The notes under the pieces: model-generated
What the model was told of the DNA's origin: nothing
Seen by the model: the letters and a program-made list of their open reading frames with translations, nothing else
Databases searched by the model: none
Program-made: the position numbers and the translations under genes
Origin: Streptomyces sp. NRRL S-350
GTDB lineage: Bacteria; Actinomycetota; Actinomycetes; Streptomycetales; Streptomycetaceae
Length of the DNA stretch: 59,800 nucleotides
Assembly: GCF_000719705.1 (NCBI RefSeq)
Contig: NZ_JOHO01000042.1
Coordinates: forward strand, 1 to 59,800
Direction: 5' to 3'
Shown here: in pieces, positions 25,377 to 33,564 of the stretch
How positions within the stretch are numbered: the stretch's first letter is position 1
Layout of the letters: each line of letters opens with the position of its first letter

Positions 25377-27572
25377 GTGATCCGCGCCCTCACCGGGTAC
25401 TCGACCCGGCACCCCTGGAAGGTCATCATCGTCTGGGCCGTGCTCGGCTTCACGCTGATCGGCGTGAGCGGGACACTGATGTACCGCGTCACGCAGAACC
25501 AGACCGGCGACTTCCTGCCCCGCAGCTACGACTCGGCGGCCGCGCTGCGGATCGCCGAGGACAGCTTCGGTGTCAAGCCCGACACCGACGCCGTCACCGT
25601 GCTGGTCGCCCGTACCGACGGCGCCCCGCTCGGCGAGGACGACCGGCGGCGGATCACCGCCACCGCCGGGAAACTGGCCCGGCAGCGGGTCGCCACCCCC
25701 AGCGCGGCGGACGGCTCCCCGGCCTTCCTCGGCGAGGACTACTCGCAGACCCCCACCCTCACCCCGGTGATGCTCGCCCCCGACGGCCGCTTCCAACTGC
25801 TCTCCGCCGGCCTGGTCGGCAACGCCACCGACCCGGCCCTCCAGCGCACCTTCAAGGTCTTCCGTGACTCGGCCCGCACCGAGTTCGGCGCCCAGGGCCT
25901 GCGCACGGGCTTCACCGGCGGGCTCGCCGACACGGTGGACGCCACCGACGCGGACGAACTCACCACGAAGATCAGCGGAACGCTGGTGCTGGCCCTGATC
26001 GTGCTGCTCAACGTGCTGGTCTTCCGGGGCGTGCTGGCCGCGGTGCTGCCGCTGATCGCCGTCACCCTGATCGGCGGCGCCGCCGCAGGGGCCGTCGTCG
26101 GCACGGCGCTGCTCACCGGCATCAAGCTCGACCCGAGTACGCCCTCACTGATCCAGGTCGTGCTGCTCGGCATCGGCACCGACTACCTGATCTTCCTGCT
26201 CTTCCGCTTCCGCGAGCGGCTGCGGGCCCGGCCGGAGGCCGACCGCAAGGAGCTCGCCGCCGAGACGACCGGCCGGGTCGGCACCGCGATCACCTCGGCC
26301 GCACTGACCATCGTCGCCGCCTTCGCCACCCTCGGGGTGGCCGGCTTCGGACAGTTCCGGGTGCTCGGCCCGGCGATCGCCGTCTCCGTCCTGGTGATGC
26401 TGCTCGGCAGCCTCACCCTGATGCCCGCGCTGCTCGCCGCCTGCGGTCGGAAGATGTTCTGGCCCTCCCGTGCGCTGTGCCTCGAACCTCGGCCCGGCCT
26501 CGCCGCCCGCCTCGGCACCCTGACCAGCCGGCGCCCAGTCGCCGCCGCCCTGGGCTCCTTCGCGCTGCTCGCGCTGCTCGCCGCCGGCCTGATCGGCATC
26601 AGGATGGACTACGGCTTCGGCGCGGACGGTCCCAAGACGGCCGCCACCGCGACCGCCGCCGAGATCTCCCGCGCCCTCCCGGCCGGGGTCTCCGACCCCA
26701 CCACGGTCTACGTGACGGCCGGGCCCGACGGCTCCGCCCTCGACGCGGGCCGGCTCGACCGGCTGGGACGGGCACTCGGTGCGGTCGCCGGAGTCGGCCA
26801 GGTCGGTGCCACCACCCTCTCCCCGGACCACCGCGCCGCCCGGATCGACCTCTACCTGACCGCCGACCCGCAGTCCCAGCAGGCCCGTGACGTGGTCGGC
26901 GGCCCGCTGCGCGCCGCCGTCGCGGCCCACACCCCCGCCGGGCTCACCGCCCACGTCGGCGGCACGGCCGCGGTCCTCGTGGACGTGGCCACCGCCGTCG
27001 ACCACGACCTGCGGATCGTCTTCCCGGTCGCCGCCGCACTGATCGCGCTGATCCTCCTCATGCTGCTGCGCAGCCTGCTCGCCCCGGCCGTCCTGCTGGT
27101 CTCGGTCGGCCTCTGCTTCGCTGCCACCCTCGGGGCCTCGACCCTGGTCTTCCAACACGCCGCCGGCCGCCCCGGCGTGGCCTTCACCCTGCCGCTGGTC
27201 CTCTTCCTCTTCGTCGTCGCCCTCGGCACCGACTACAACATCCTGATCACCGACCGGATCCGCGAGGAGATGGCCCTCCCCGGCCCGGCCCGCGCCGCCG
27301 TGGCCCGTGCCGTCCGCCACACGGCCCCCGCCATCGCCACCGCCGGCCTCGTCCTGGCCGGCTCCTTCGCCACCCTCGGCGCCACCCCGGCCAGCCGCCA
27401 GGTCGGCTTCGCCACCGCGCTGGGCATCCTGCTCTCGGCGTTCCTCCTCTCGATGGTCCTCGTCCCGGCCCTGGCCGCGCTGCTCGGCCGCAGCCTCTGG
27501 TGGCCGCTGCGGCCGCGCCCGACGCCGGAGCCGGCGGCTTCCGACCGCTACCGCGAGCCGGTCGGCTCGTAG
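25377..27572 (+). CDS. MMPL-family (RND) exporter
   Basis: 731 aa from GTG 25377 with ggag 7 bases upstream. Two homologous halves are seen. Each has one N-terminal helix (VIIVWAVLGFTLIGVSGTLM; ALGSFALLALLAAGLIGIRM), a large extracytoplasmic domain and then five helices. The proton-relay motifs GIGTDYLIFLLFRFRERL and ALGTDYNILITDRIREE in TM4/TM10 are diagnostic of MMPL proteins, which move lipids, siderophores or drugs across the inner membrane. The size fits actinomycete MMPL proteins. It is divergent from a two-component system and probably induced by it. The stop codon lies inside a 15-bp tandem repeat. Confidence 0.95.
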   Translation: MIRALTGYSTRHPWKVIIVWAVLGFTLIGVSGTLMYRVTQNQTGDFLPRSYDSAAALRIAEDSFGVKPDTDAVTVLVARTDGAPLGEDDRRRITATAGKLARQRVATPSAADGSPAFLGEDYSQTPTLTPVMLAPDGRFQLLSAGLVGNATDPALQRTFKVFRDSARTEFGAQGLRTGFTGGLADTVDATDADELTTKISGTLVLALIVLLNVLVFRGVLAAVLPLIAVTLIGGAAAGAVVGTALLTGIKLDPSTPSLIQVVLLGIGTDYLIFLLFRFRERLRARPEADRKELAAETTGRVGTAITSAALTIVAAFATLGVAGFGQFRVLGPAIAVSVLVMLLGSLTLMPALLAACGRKMFWPSRALCLEPRPGLAARLGTLTSRRPVAAALGSFALLALLAAGLIGIRMDYGFGADGPKTAATATAAEISRALPAGVSDPTTVYVTAGPDGSALDAGRLDRLGRALGAVAGVGQVGATTLSPDHRAARIDLYLTADPQSQQARDVVGGPLRAAVAAHTPAGLTAHVGGTAAVLVDVATAVDHDLRIVFPVAAALIALILLMLLRSLLAPAVLLVSVGLCFAATLGASTLVFQHAAGRPGVAFTLPLVLFLFVVALGTDYNILITDRIREEMALPGPARAAVARAVRHTAPAIATAGLVLAGSFATLGATPASRQVGFATALGILLSAFLLSMVLVPALAALLGRSLWWPLRPRPTPEPAASDRYREPVGS

Positions 27573-27628
27573 GCGGTCGGCCGTGTAGGCGGTCGGCTGG
27601 TAGGCGGTCGGCTCGTAGGCGGTCGGCC
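27569..27628 (+). repeat. 15-bp tandem repeat at MMPL stop
   Basis: Four copies of gtaggcggtcggc starting at 27569, 27585, 27600 and 27615 (period 15-16). The MMPL stop codon TAG (27570-27572) is part of the first unit. Confidence 0.85.
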
Positions 27629-27677
27629 CTGTGCGCGAGGGCAAACGGAGACACGGCTGTCGGAGGGCGTGGCTACG

Positions 27678-28262
27678 ATGCCGGGCATGGGCTACACCAC
27701 GACATTCACCGGTCGGATCGCCGTCGAACCGCCGCTCAACGGACATGAGATCGCCTACCTGCGGAAGTTCGCCGGCACCAGGCGCATGGACCGTGACAAC
27801 GGCCCCTACTACGTCGGCGGCACCGGCTTCCTGGGGCAGGGACACGACGGGGACATCCGCGAGTTCAACACTCCCCCGACGGGCCAACCCGGCCTGTGGT
27901 GCAAGTGGGAGCCCACGGACGACGGGGCCGCGATCGAATGGAACGGGCACGAGAAGTTCTACGACTCGTCCGAGTGGATGGCCTACCTGATCGGCCACTT
28001 CCTGAAGCCCGGAGCCCATGCCCAAGGCGAGCCCGGGTTCGGGAACTTCACCTTCGACCACGTACTCAACGGTGTGATCGATGCCCAGGGCGAGGAGTCC
28101 TGGGACACCTGGCAGCTGCTGGTGCGCGACAACGAGGTGACCGTGTCCGGGCCCGTGGAGCCCGAGACGGTGTGGCTCTGCGGCGGCTGCGTCACGGCGA
28201 TCGCCGATGAGGGCACCGTCTGCTGCCCGGGGTCGGAGCCGATACCGGTGTACGCCGAGTAG
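27678..28262 (+). CDS. Conserved hypothetical protein, Cys-rich C-terminus
   Basis: 194 aa from ATG 27678 (RBS cggaggg); ATG 27687 (MGYTTTFTGR) is an equally plausible start. The N-terminal part, FTGRIAVEPPLNGHEIAYLR, and WCKWEPTDDGAAIEWNGHEK look like a family seen across actinomycetes with no assigned role. The C-terminus carries WLCGGCVTAIADEGTVCCPG, a CxxC plus CC arrangement that could bind zinc. It is soluble, with no signal peptide. A 16-bp stem terminator follows. Confidence 0.75.
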   Translation: MPGMGYTTTFTGRIAVEPPLNGHEIAYLRKFAGTRRMDRDNGPYYVGGTGFLGQGHDGDIREFNTPPTGQPGLWCKWEPTDDGAAIEWNGHEKFYDSSEWMAYLIGHFLKPGAHAQGEPGFGNFTFDHVLNGVIDAQGEESWDTWQLLVRDNEVTVSGPVEPETVWLCGGCVTAIADEGTVCCPGSEPIPVYAE

Positions 28263-28300
28263 CGTTTGCCGGAGTACCGAAGTCCGAATTGCCTTGCCGT

Positions 28301-28336
28301 CCTGACGCCGGCCCGCGATTGCGGGCCGGCGTCAGG
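28301..28336. terminator. Bidirectional terminator, 16-bp perfect stem
   Basis: Arms cctgacgccggcccgc/gcgggccggcgtcagg with loop gatt, between the convergent genes at 27678 and 28486. Confidence 0.92.
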
Positions 28337-28485
28337 GCAGGGGAACCGGAAGCGGCGGCGGGCGATCGAGGTGCGGCGGCTTGCTGCTCGCGCCGCGCCG
28401 GACGCGGACCGGTGGGAAGTGACGGGTGGGGGTGGGCAACAACGCGAGCTGCCCATGGCAAGCCCCCTCCCCGAACGAACTCCGT

Positions 28486-29079
28486 TCAGCTCGACTTTGT
28501 TTGAGCCGCCTTTGCAGTCGCCTCCAGCCTGTTCCAGTACTCCCGGTACCAGGCCTCGTCGCCGCCATCCATGTTGCTGTTGGTCTCCCGCAGGCCGGTC
28601 TTGCCGTCGATCAGCTCGCGGACGATGTCGGCGTGACCGGCGTGCCGATGCGTCTCGGTCGTCACGTGCAGCATGATCCGCTGAAGCGTGGCGTCGCCGT
28701 TGTCTCCCCACCACTCCACGTGGCCCATCGCATCGAGCGGCAGCGCCTCGATCGTCGCGTCCGCGTGCGCCCAGGCGCGGTGGTAGAGGCCGAGGATGTC
28801 CTCGCGCGACTCGTCGGCGGTTGCCCACATGTCCGAGTTGGGCTCCGCGCCCTCCTCGTGCCAGGGGAGCGGCTCGTCGTGCGGGCGGCCGAAGGTCGGG
28901 CCGAAGTACCCGAGTTCGACGCTGGCGAGGTGCTTGACGAGGCCGAGGAGATTGGTGCCAGTCGGCGTCAGGGGGCGGCGGACGTCGTACTCGGACAATC
29001 CGTCCAGCTTCCAGACGACGGCTTCGCGGGCCCCTTTGAGGTAGCGGTGCAGGTCGTCTTTAGGGTCATTGGGCTTCAT
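28486..29079 (-). CDS. DinB/DUF664 (mycothiol-dependent) family protein
   Basis: 197 aa from ATG 29079 (MKPNDPKDDL); the frame extends upstream but without an RBS. It is a four-helix DinB-like domain: YLKGAREAVVWKLDGLSEYD, TGTNLLGLVKHLASVELGYF with the metal His in KHLAS, and MLHVTTETHRHAGHADIVRE with the second metal His cluster (HxxxHxxH). Members in actinomycetes use mycothiol to process electrophiles. There are no linked substrate genes. Confidence 0.92.
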   Translation of the reverse strand: MKPNDPKDDLHRYLKGAREAVVWKLDGLSEYDVRRPLTPTGTNLLGLVKHLASVELGYFGPTFGRPHDEPLPWHEEGAEPNSDMWATADESREDILGLYHRAWAHADATIEALPLDAMGHVEWWGDNGDATLQRIMLHVTTETHRHAGHADIVRELIDGKTGLRETNSNMDGGDEAWYREYWNRLEATAKAAQTKSS

Positions 29080-29350
29080 GGGACCGAGTCTCGCACCACC
29101 TGCTGACAGCGGACTGATTTCGAGTCCACTGGGCTGACGCGCCGTCAAGGTGACGGTGGTCGCAACTCACCGGCCGGGATGCGTTGAACCAGCCGTGGAC
29201 AGTGGCGTCGAAGCAGGTTCGTGGGACGCCGGGTTGGGGTCGTTGCACGGGCGGGCGGCGGACGTCTGGCGGTTCGCCGGTCTTGGCGGTCAGGCGCGCA
29301 GGACGACCGAGTCCCCCACCGGCACCGAGTCTCCCGCCGCCACCACCCAG

Positions 29351-29562
29351 GAGAGCGCCGACGCCCGCCTGGAGACCCACCTCGCCGAACACCGCCACTG
29401 GGCAGCCGACCACCCCGCCCACCAGCCGCCCTCCGCCGCGCCCTCCACTTCTGAACCCGCCCCCACGGCATCCTCTCCCTCGAACTCGCCGGCCACTTCA
29501 CCGGCATGGGCTTCGACCCGGCCCTGCTCTACGACGACGACCTGCACCACCTCACCCGGTGA
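29351..29562 (+). pseudogene. Decayed TetR C-terminal (WHG-type) fragment
   Basis: The 640-bp gap 29080-29719 has no intact gene, but it contains a remnant of a TetR ligand-binding domain. One frame reads ARLETHLAEHRHWAADHP. After a +/-1 shift near 29402-29430 the next frame reads ALRRALHF-stop-TRPHGILSLELAGHF, then TGMGFDPALLYDDDLHHLTR and a stop at 29560-29562. The in-frame TGA replaces the Trp codon expected in RALxSWTRLHG-type relatives. The HTH half is absent. This is a frameshift plus a nonsense mutation in a truncated gene. Confidence 0.7.
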
Positions 29563-29719
29563 GTGCCCGCCGCCCCGGGCCGGCGGCTCCGCGCCGTGTA
29601 CGCCCGGCTCCGCCGCGGGCACTGCTACGTCCCGCCGGCATCCCACCGACCGCGACGGCCGGCACCGACGGACCCCGGCGTAGGCTCTCGGCTGATCACA
29701 GCCGTCACGAGAGGCAGAC

Positions 29720-30277
29720 ATGGGCCAGAAGATCATCCGGTTCTCGGACCTGACCGGTACGCACGTGGAGGACGAGAGCGACCTGGTGCGCATCGTGGTG
29801 CACCAGCACCCCGACCTGGAGGACGGTCCGGTCGAGATCGAGGCGCTCAGCAGTGAGCTGGGTGCGGTCGAGGACCTGGCGCTCGACCTGGTGACCATCG
29901 AGCTGCACCACCCCGACGCCGACGGGCCGGAGACGGTCGTGCTGGAGGCCGCGGCGTTCGACCGGCTGGCGTCCGCCACCCCGATGGCCGAGGTGCTGCG
30001 CGGCGCCAAGAAGGTGGCCCGCACCCTCCCGAGCCAGACCGCGGTGCCGGCCGGCGCCAGGGAACGGGTCAACTACGCCAGCCTGGAGCACGCCGGCAGG
30101 CCGCACAAGGGCCGCACCACCGACGCCGAGAAGCAGCTCGTCCGGCAGCACCTCGACGAGATCAACGAGCGGCTGGCCGCCGAGGGCGTCCGGACGATCG
30201 ACCTGGGCAACGCCGAGCACGTGGCCCGCTACGGCCTGGAAGCCCTGGCGCAGGAACGCGGTGTGACGCTCGGCTGA
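29720..30277 (+). CDS. Conserved hypothetical protein (185 aa)
   Basis: ATG 29720 after gagaggcagac. The N-terminal strand pattern (MGQKIIRFSDLTGTHVEDES) resembles the start of Lsr2-like DNA-bridging proteins, and the C-terminal segment TTDAEKQLVRQHLDEINERL, then AAEGVRTIDLGNAEHVARYG looks like a small helical DNA- or protein-binding domain. The similarity is weak and no AT-hook-like RGR is present, so I do not assign a nucleoid role. It is soluble, acidic and followed by a hairpin at 30296. Confidence 0.75.
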   Translation: MGQKIIRFSDLTGTHVEDESDLVRIVVHQHPDLEDGPVEIEALSSELGAVEDLALDLVTIELHHPDADGPETVVLEAAAFDRLASATPMAEVLRGAKKVARTLPSQTAVPAGARERVNYASLEHAGRPHKGRTTDAEKQLVRQHLDEINERLAAEGVRTIDLGNAEHVARYGLEALAQERGVTLG

Positions 30278-30295
30278 TCCGGGGCGCAGCGGATC

Positions 30296-30327
30296 GGGGC
30301 CGGTGCAGCCACCGCTGTGCCGGCCCC
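30296..30327. terminator. Hairpin between convergent genes
   Basis: Arms ggggccgg/ccggcccc with a 16-nt loop that can partly extend the stem. It lies between the genes at 29720 and 30422. Confidence 0.55.
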
Positions 30328-30421
30328 TGGCCGTCTCCCCGGCCCCCGGCGGCGAGTGGACCCCCGGCGACAGGTGGTCACAGCGGCGAAGCCGGCGGAT
30401 GGCATCCAGCCGCTGCGACGG

Positions 30422-31588
30422 TCACCGCCGAGGGTCGACCTGGATGACGGCGTGCCGCCCGCTGGTCCGCCACGGACCGCCGGTGCCGTCGAGCCGGGCG
30501 ACGGTGGCGGCGTCGATGCCGACGACGACGTCCGACTTGAGGGTGCGCAGGGCGGCCAGGGCCGACGGAAAGTGCCCCGTGACCTCGGCGAACGGGGTGG
30601 TGGGCGGCCAGAGCCGGTCGCCGGCCAGGCGGCGGTAGTTGAGGTCGCCCTTGAAGACCGTCAGTGCCGCGTCGGCGAACTCGGCCCGGAGGTCGGCGGG
30701 CATGCCGTGGAACGGCAGCGGCGCGCAGAAGAACGGGTGGGTGCGGACCACGAGCGTGCCGCTGCCCATCGCCCGCCACAGCCGGTCGCCGATCGCTGCG
30801 GCGGCCGGTGAGGGCGCGGTGCGCAGGCGTCCGAGCGCGGCGAGCACGTCGGCGGTCGTCGCGTCCGACACGAAGTACGGCTGCGGCTTCACGAACAGCG
30901 CGACCTGCGCCGCGAGGCCGCGCACGAGGAGGTCGTCGATCAGCACGAGGTCCGGCAGCAGTTCCCGGCCCGCGTTGTCCGCGACGACGCAGACCCGCCC
31001 GCCCGCAGCCCGCTCCAGCACGGACCACAGCAGCGCGCTGTCGTCGGCGACCAGGTCGGGGGCGGCCGGCCCGTCCGCCTGCGCGGTGATCCGGAAGCTG
31101 AGGTCGGCTCGGTTGCCCCACAGTGCGGACGACAGCAGCGCCTCGGCCCGCCGGCGCTGCGTCAGCCCGTCGAGCCCGCTCAGCGCGGCCAGTTCGTCGT
31201 CCACCGCCGTCCCGGCCAGCTCGGCGGCCTTGAACGGCGCGAACGGGTCGACGCCCTGCCACGCGCCGGACCCGAAGTAGCCGGTGGCGTCGAGCAGCCT
31301 GCGGTAGAAGTAGCTCTCCGCCCACAGGAACGGCGCCTCGCCCCAGGGCTTGCCCCACAGTCCCTCGCCCCACTCCAGCCACCGGGCCGCGTCCGGGGCG
31401 TCGGCGCGCAGCGGTTCCAGGACGCCACTGGTGCTCTCCTCGAGCAGCCGCTCGACCGCCGCCCGCTCGGCGGGGCCGTACGGCAGGGCGTCGAGGACCT
31501 GGCGTACGAGCGCGGGATGGCGTTCGTGGAAGACCCCCCAGGCGAAGGACCCGGGGACGTCGCTGCGGATCACGGGAGCGTTCGGCAC
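30422..31588 (-). CDS. ARMT1-like (DUF89) damage-control phosphatase domain protein
   Basis: 388 aa from GTG 31588. The family is recognised from FVVADNAGRELLPDL-type (VVADNAGRELLPDLVLIDDL), VKPQPYFVSDATTADV and the C-terminal TVFKGDLNYRRLAGDRLW. These are the metal- and phosphate-binding segments of human ARMT1/yeast YMR027W and their bacterial relatives, which hydrolyse phosphate from damaged or reactive sugar phosphates. The N-terminal half (SFAWGVFHERHPALVRQVLD) is the usual helical cap. It is cytosolic and monocistronic. Two TGAGAC palindromes lie 175 and 274 bp upstream. Confidence 0.9.
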   Translation of the reverse strand: MPNAPVIRSDVPGSFAWGVFHERHPALVRQVLDALPYGPAERAAVERLLEESTSGVLEPLRADAPDAARWLEWGEGLWGKPWGEAPFLWAESYFYRRLLDATGYFGSGAWQGVDPFAPFKAAELAGTAVDDELAALSGLDGLTQRRRAEALLSSALWGNRADLSFRITAQADGPAAPDLVADDSALLWSVLERAAGGRVCVVADNAGRELLPDLVLIDDLLVRGLAAQVALFVKPQPYFVSDATTADVLAALGRLRTAPSPAAAAIGDRLWRAMGSGTLVVRTHPFFCAPLPFHGMPADLRAEFADAALTVFKGDLNYRRLAGDRLWPPTTPFAEVTGHFPSALAALRTLKSDVVVGIDAATVARLDGTGGPWRTSGRHAVIQVDPRR

Positions 31589-31762
31589 GGTGTGGGGCTC
31601 GTCCTTCTCGTCGTCACCAGGCGGACCGGCCCCGACCTTACGCGAGCAGCGGCACCGGGCGGAGGCCCCGGCGGCGGAAACCACCGGGTGCTGCTGCCGG
31701 AGCACGAGACGGGCACGGTCGCGGCCTGGCCGGCCGGGCGACCGGGCGACCGGGGCGGGAAT

Positions 31763-31774
31763 TGAGACGTCTCA
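31763..31774. promoter_or_regulatory. Palindrome TGAGACGTCTCA
   Basis: Perfect 12-bp palindrome. A 13-bp relative, TGAGACGGTCTCA, lies 99 bp downstream at 31862-31874; the paired sites suggest one regulator. Confidence 0.55.
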
Positions 31775-31861
31775 GCTTCACCTCCCAGCCGTGCCTCCGG
31801 TCAGCGCCGGGCCGCGCGTTGGGACGGGCGGTGAGACGGCATGGGACGAGGTGGGACGGCG

Positions 31862-31874
31862 TGAGACGGTCTCA
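31862..31874. promoter_or_regulatory. Palindrome TGAGAC-G-GTCTCA
   Basis: Second member of the TGAGAC pair, with a 1-bp spacer, between two divergent transcription units. Confidence 0.5.
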
Positions 31875-32165
31875 GGCCCCGGGAGAACAGGAGCGCGCCG
31901 GGCCGTCGATGGCTAGGCTCCCGACCAGCGGAGGCCGTGATCAAGGCTCCGCCCAACCGAAGTGACGCCGCGCCAGGACGGGCACAGCTCCCCGTCCCGG
32001 CCGTGCCGCGCGCCCCTTGTGCGGCCGGTCGCGTCGTACCGGCCGGCGTCGTCGGGGCGTCGCCCCGTCCCCGGCCGGGGCAGAGCGCCGCGCGGCCGCA
32101 ACCCGATTGATCCGCCGGTGCGCCCCGCCCGGTGCGAACCGTCCGTACCCTGTCGAGAGGACCAC

Positions 32166-32555
32166 ATGATCAAGAAGTCGATCGGCCGCGGCCTGGTCGC
32201 CGCTGCCGCCCTCACGCTCTCCACCGCCGCGCTGGCCGGCACCGCGCAGGCGTCGACCACCGCCCCCTGGCTCGGCTACAACCACACCACCTCGGGCACC
32301 GGGGTGTGGTGCGTGCAGCACCTGGTCAACGACTACCTGCGGCTGAGCGGTGAGGCGACCATCCTCGAGGACGGCCAGTGGGGGCCGAACACCGACAGCG
32401 CCGTGCGCGACTTCCAGCAGAACGTCCTCGGCAGCAGCCAGGCGGACGGCGTCGTCGGCCCGAAGACCGGCAGCAAGCTCATGAACTTCGACTGGCACGA
32501 CTCGTACGCCGGGCCCAACGGCAGCTGCCTGCCGTTCATCCCGACCACCAACTGA
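32166..32555 (+). CDS. Secreted peptidoglycan-binding protein
   Basis: 129 aa from ATG 32166 (gagagg upstream). Sec signal to about residue 29 (LAGTAQASTTAPW). The mature part is one PG_binding_1-like domain: VWCVQHLVNDYLRL, DGQWGPNTDSAVRDFQQNV and DGVVGPKTGSKL are the usual repeat-type motifs. Two Cys (WCVQ and GSCLPF) probably form a disulfide. It is the first of three small secreted genes with short gaps (81 and 31 bp), presumably an operon acting at the cell wall. Confidence 0.9.
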   Translation: MIKKSIGRGLVAAAALTLSTAALAGTAQASTTAPWLGYNHTTSGTGVWCVQHLVNDYLRLSGEATILEDGQWGPNTDSAVRDFQQNVLGSSQADGVVGPKTGSKLMNFDWHDSYAGPNGSCLPFIPTTN

Positions 32556-32636
32556 CCAGCCGGCTGCGAGAAGCCGGAAGGAACCCCCGTTCCCGCCGAA
32601 CCCGGCGGACGGACACCCCAGGGACAGAGGAAGACC

Positions 32637-33017
32637 ATGCGCAACGGACTCAGGAAGTCTGCGGCGACCGCCGCTGTCGGCGTCTCCGCACTCGCCATGT
32701 CACTGCTCGGCACCACGGGGGCACACGCCGATTCCCAGGACGGCTGCCCCTACCCGTACGTGTGCATCTACAACGGCCCCTCCAGCAGCACGATCGTGGC
32801 CCAGTTCCGGGACATCACCTCCTACTACCAGAGCACGTACCACGGCCCGGGCTTCAGTGTCGTGAACACCCGCAACCAGGACACGGTGTGGCTGCGCATC
32901 AACTACGGGGCCGGCGACACCTACACCTGCCTCTCCAACGCCAGCCACGACCAGAACAGCATCGGATCGCTCGGCACGCTCACGGGCATCATGATCAGCT
33001 CCAACACCAGCTGCTGA
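32637..33017 (+). CDS. Secreted I36 (SMI)-like peptidase inhibitor family protein
   Basis: 126 aa from ATG 32637 with RBS agaggaag. Sec signal to about residue 31 (TTGAHADSQ). The start of the mature protein, DGCPYPYVCIYNGPSSSTIV, is the hallmark of peptidase-inhibitor family I36-like Streptomyces proteins (CP..YVCLY pattern). TYTCLSNASHDQNSIGSLG and the terminal NTSC supply the second disulfide pair. It lies between two peptidoglycan-binding protein genes. An inhibitor or wall-protecting role is inference. Confidence 0.8.
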   Translation: MRNGLRKSAATAAVGVSALAMSLLGTTGAHADSQDGCPYPYVCIYNGPSSSTIVAQFRDITSYYQSTYHGPGFSVVNTRNQDTVWLRINYGAGDTYTCLSNASHDQNSIGSLGTLTGIMISSNTSC

Positions 33018-33048
33018 GATGCGGCTCCGACAGCATGGAGGTGACGTC

Positions 33049-33420
33049 ATGAGGACAGGTGCGACGGCGGCACGGATGGCCGCGAGTGCGGTGTTGGCGC
33101 TGTCCGTGGTCGTCGGCCTCGGCGGAACGGCCCAGGCGTCCACGACCGCCCCCTACCTGCGGACGGGGTCGTCCGGGCAGCCGGTCAAGTGCCTCCAGGC
33201 CTTCCTGAACCTCGCGGGACTCGGCCACCGGATCGCGGTCGACGGCGACTTCGGGCCGGACACCGAGGGGTTGGTCGAGGACTTCCAGCGCGCGGACGGC
33301 CTGCCGGTCGACGGCATCGTCGGTCCCCGGACGGGCACCGCGTTGTGGAACTACTACAACACGTACGTCTACCCGCGCGTCATGGACTACTGCTACGACT
33401 ACCTCCCGACGCAGTCCTGA
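33049..33420 (+). CDS. Secreted peptidoglycan-binding protein
   Basis: 123 aa from ATG 33049 with ggag 9 bases upstream; the frame opens 30 bases earlier but overlaps nothing useful. Sec signal to about residue 30 (GLGGTAQASTTAPY, the same processing region as the 32166 protein). PG_binding_1 domain: VKCLQAFLNLAGLGHRIAVD, GDFGPDTEGLVEDFQRADGL and GIVGPRTGTALW. The two wall-binding members of this operon are diverged paralogues. A 13-bp stem terminator follows. Confidence 0.9.
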   Translation: MRTGATAARMAASAVLALSVVVGLGGTAQASTTAPYLRTGSSGQPVKCLQAFLNLAGLGHRIAVDGDFGPDTEGLVEDFQRADGLPVDGIVGPRTGTALWNYYNTYVYPRVMDYCYDYLPTQS

Positions 33421-33439
33421 GGTCCCCCCGCTCCGCGAC

Positions 33440-33470
33440 GACGGCACCGCCCCGGACGGGCGGTGCCGTC
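33440..33470. terminator. Bidirectional terminator, 13-bp perfect stem
   Basis: Arms gacggcaccgccc/gggcggtgccgtc, loop cggac, between the secreted operon and the convergent methyltransferase. Confidence 0.9.
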
Positions 33471-33564
33471 CGCGAGCGCCGGAGCCGGGGTGCCGGAACG
33501 CCACCCCGGCTCCGAATCCCTTGTCGAGTTCCGCCAACCGCCCCCGCGGTCACCCCTACCGCGG

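Larger units (their letters stand above)
31589..32165. other. Divergent intergenic region with two palindromes
   Basis: 577 bp between the ARMT1-like gene and the secreted-protein operon. No gene was seen. It contains TGAGACGTCTCA (31763-31774) and TGAGAC-G-GTCTCA (31862-31874), with a further half-site tgagacggc near 31831. Confidence 0.55.

Noticed and set aside
27569..27628. CRISPR array
   Set aside because: Units are contiguous 15-bp repeats without spacers, and no cas gene is present.
29184..29753. 189-codon plus-strand ORF
   Set aside because: It is Pro/Arg-rich with no domain; the TetR remnant is in the other two frames.
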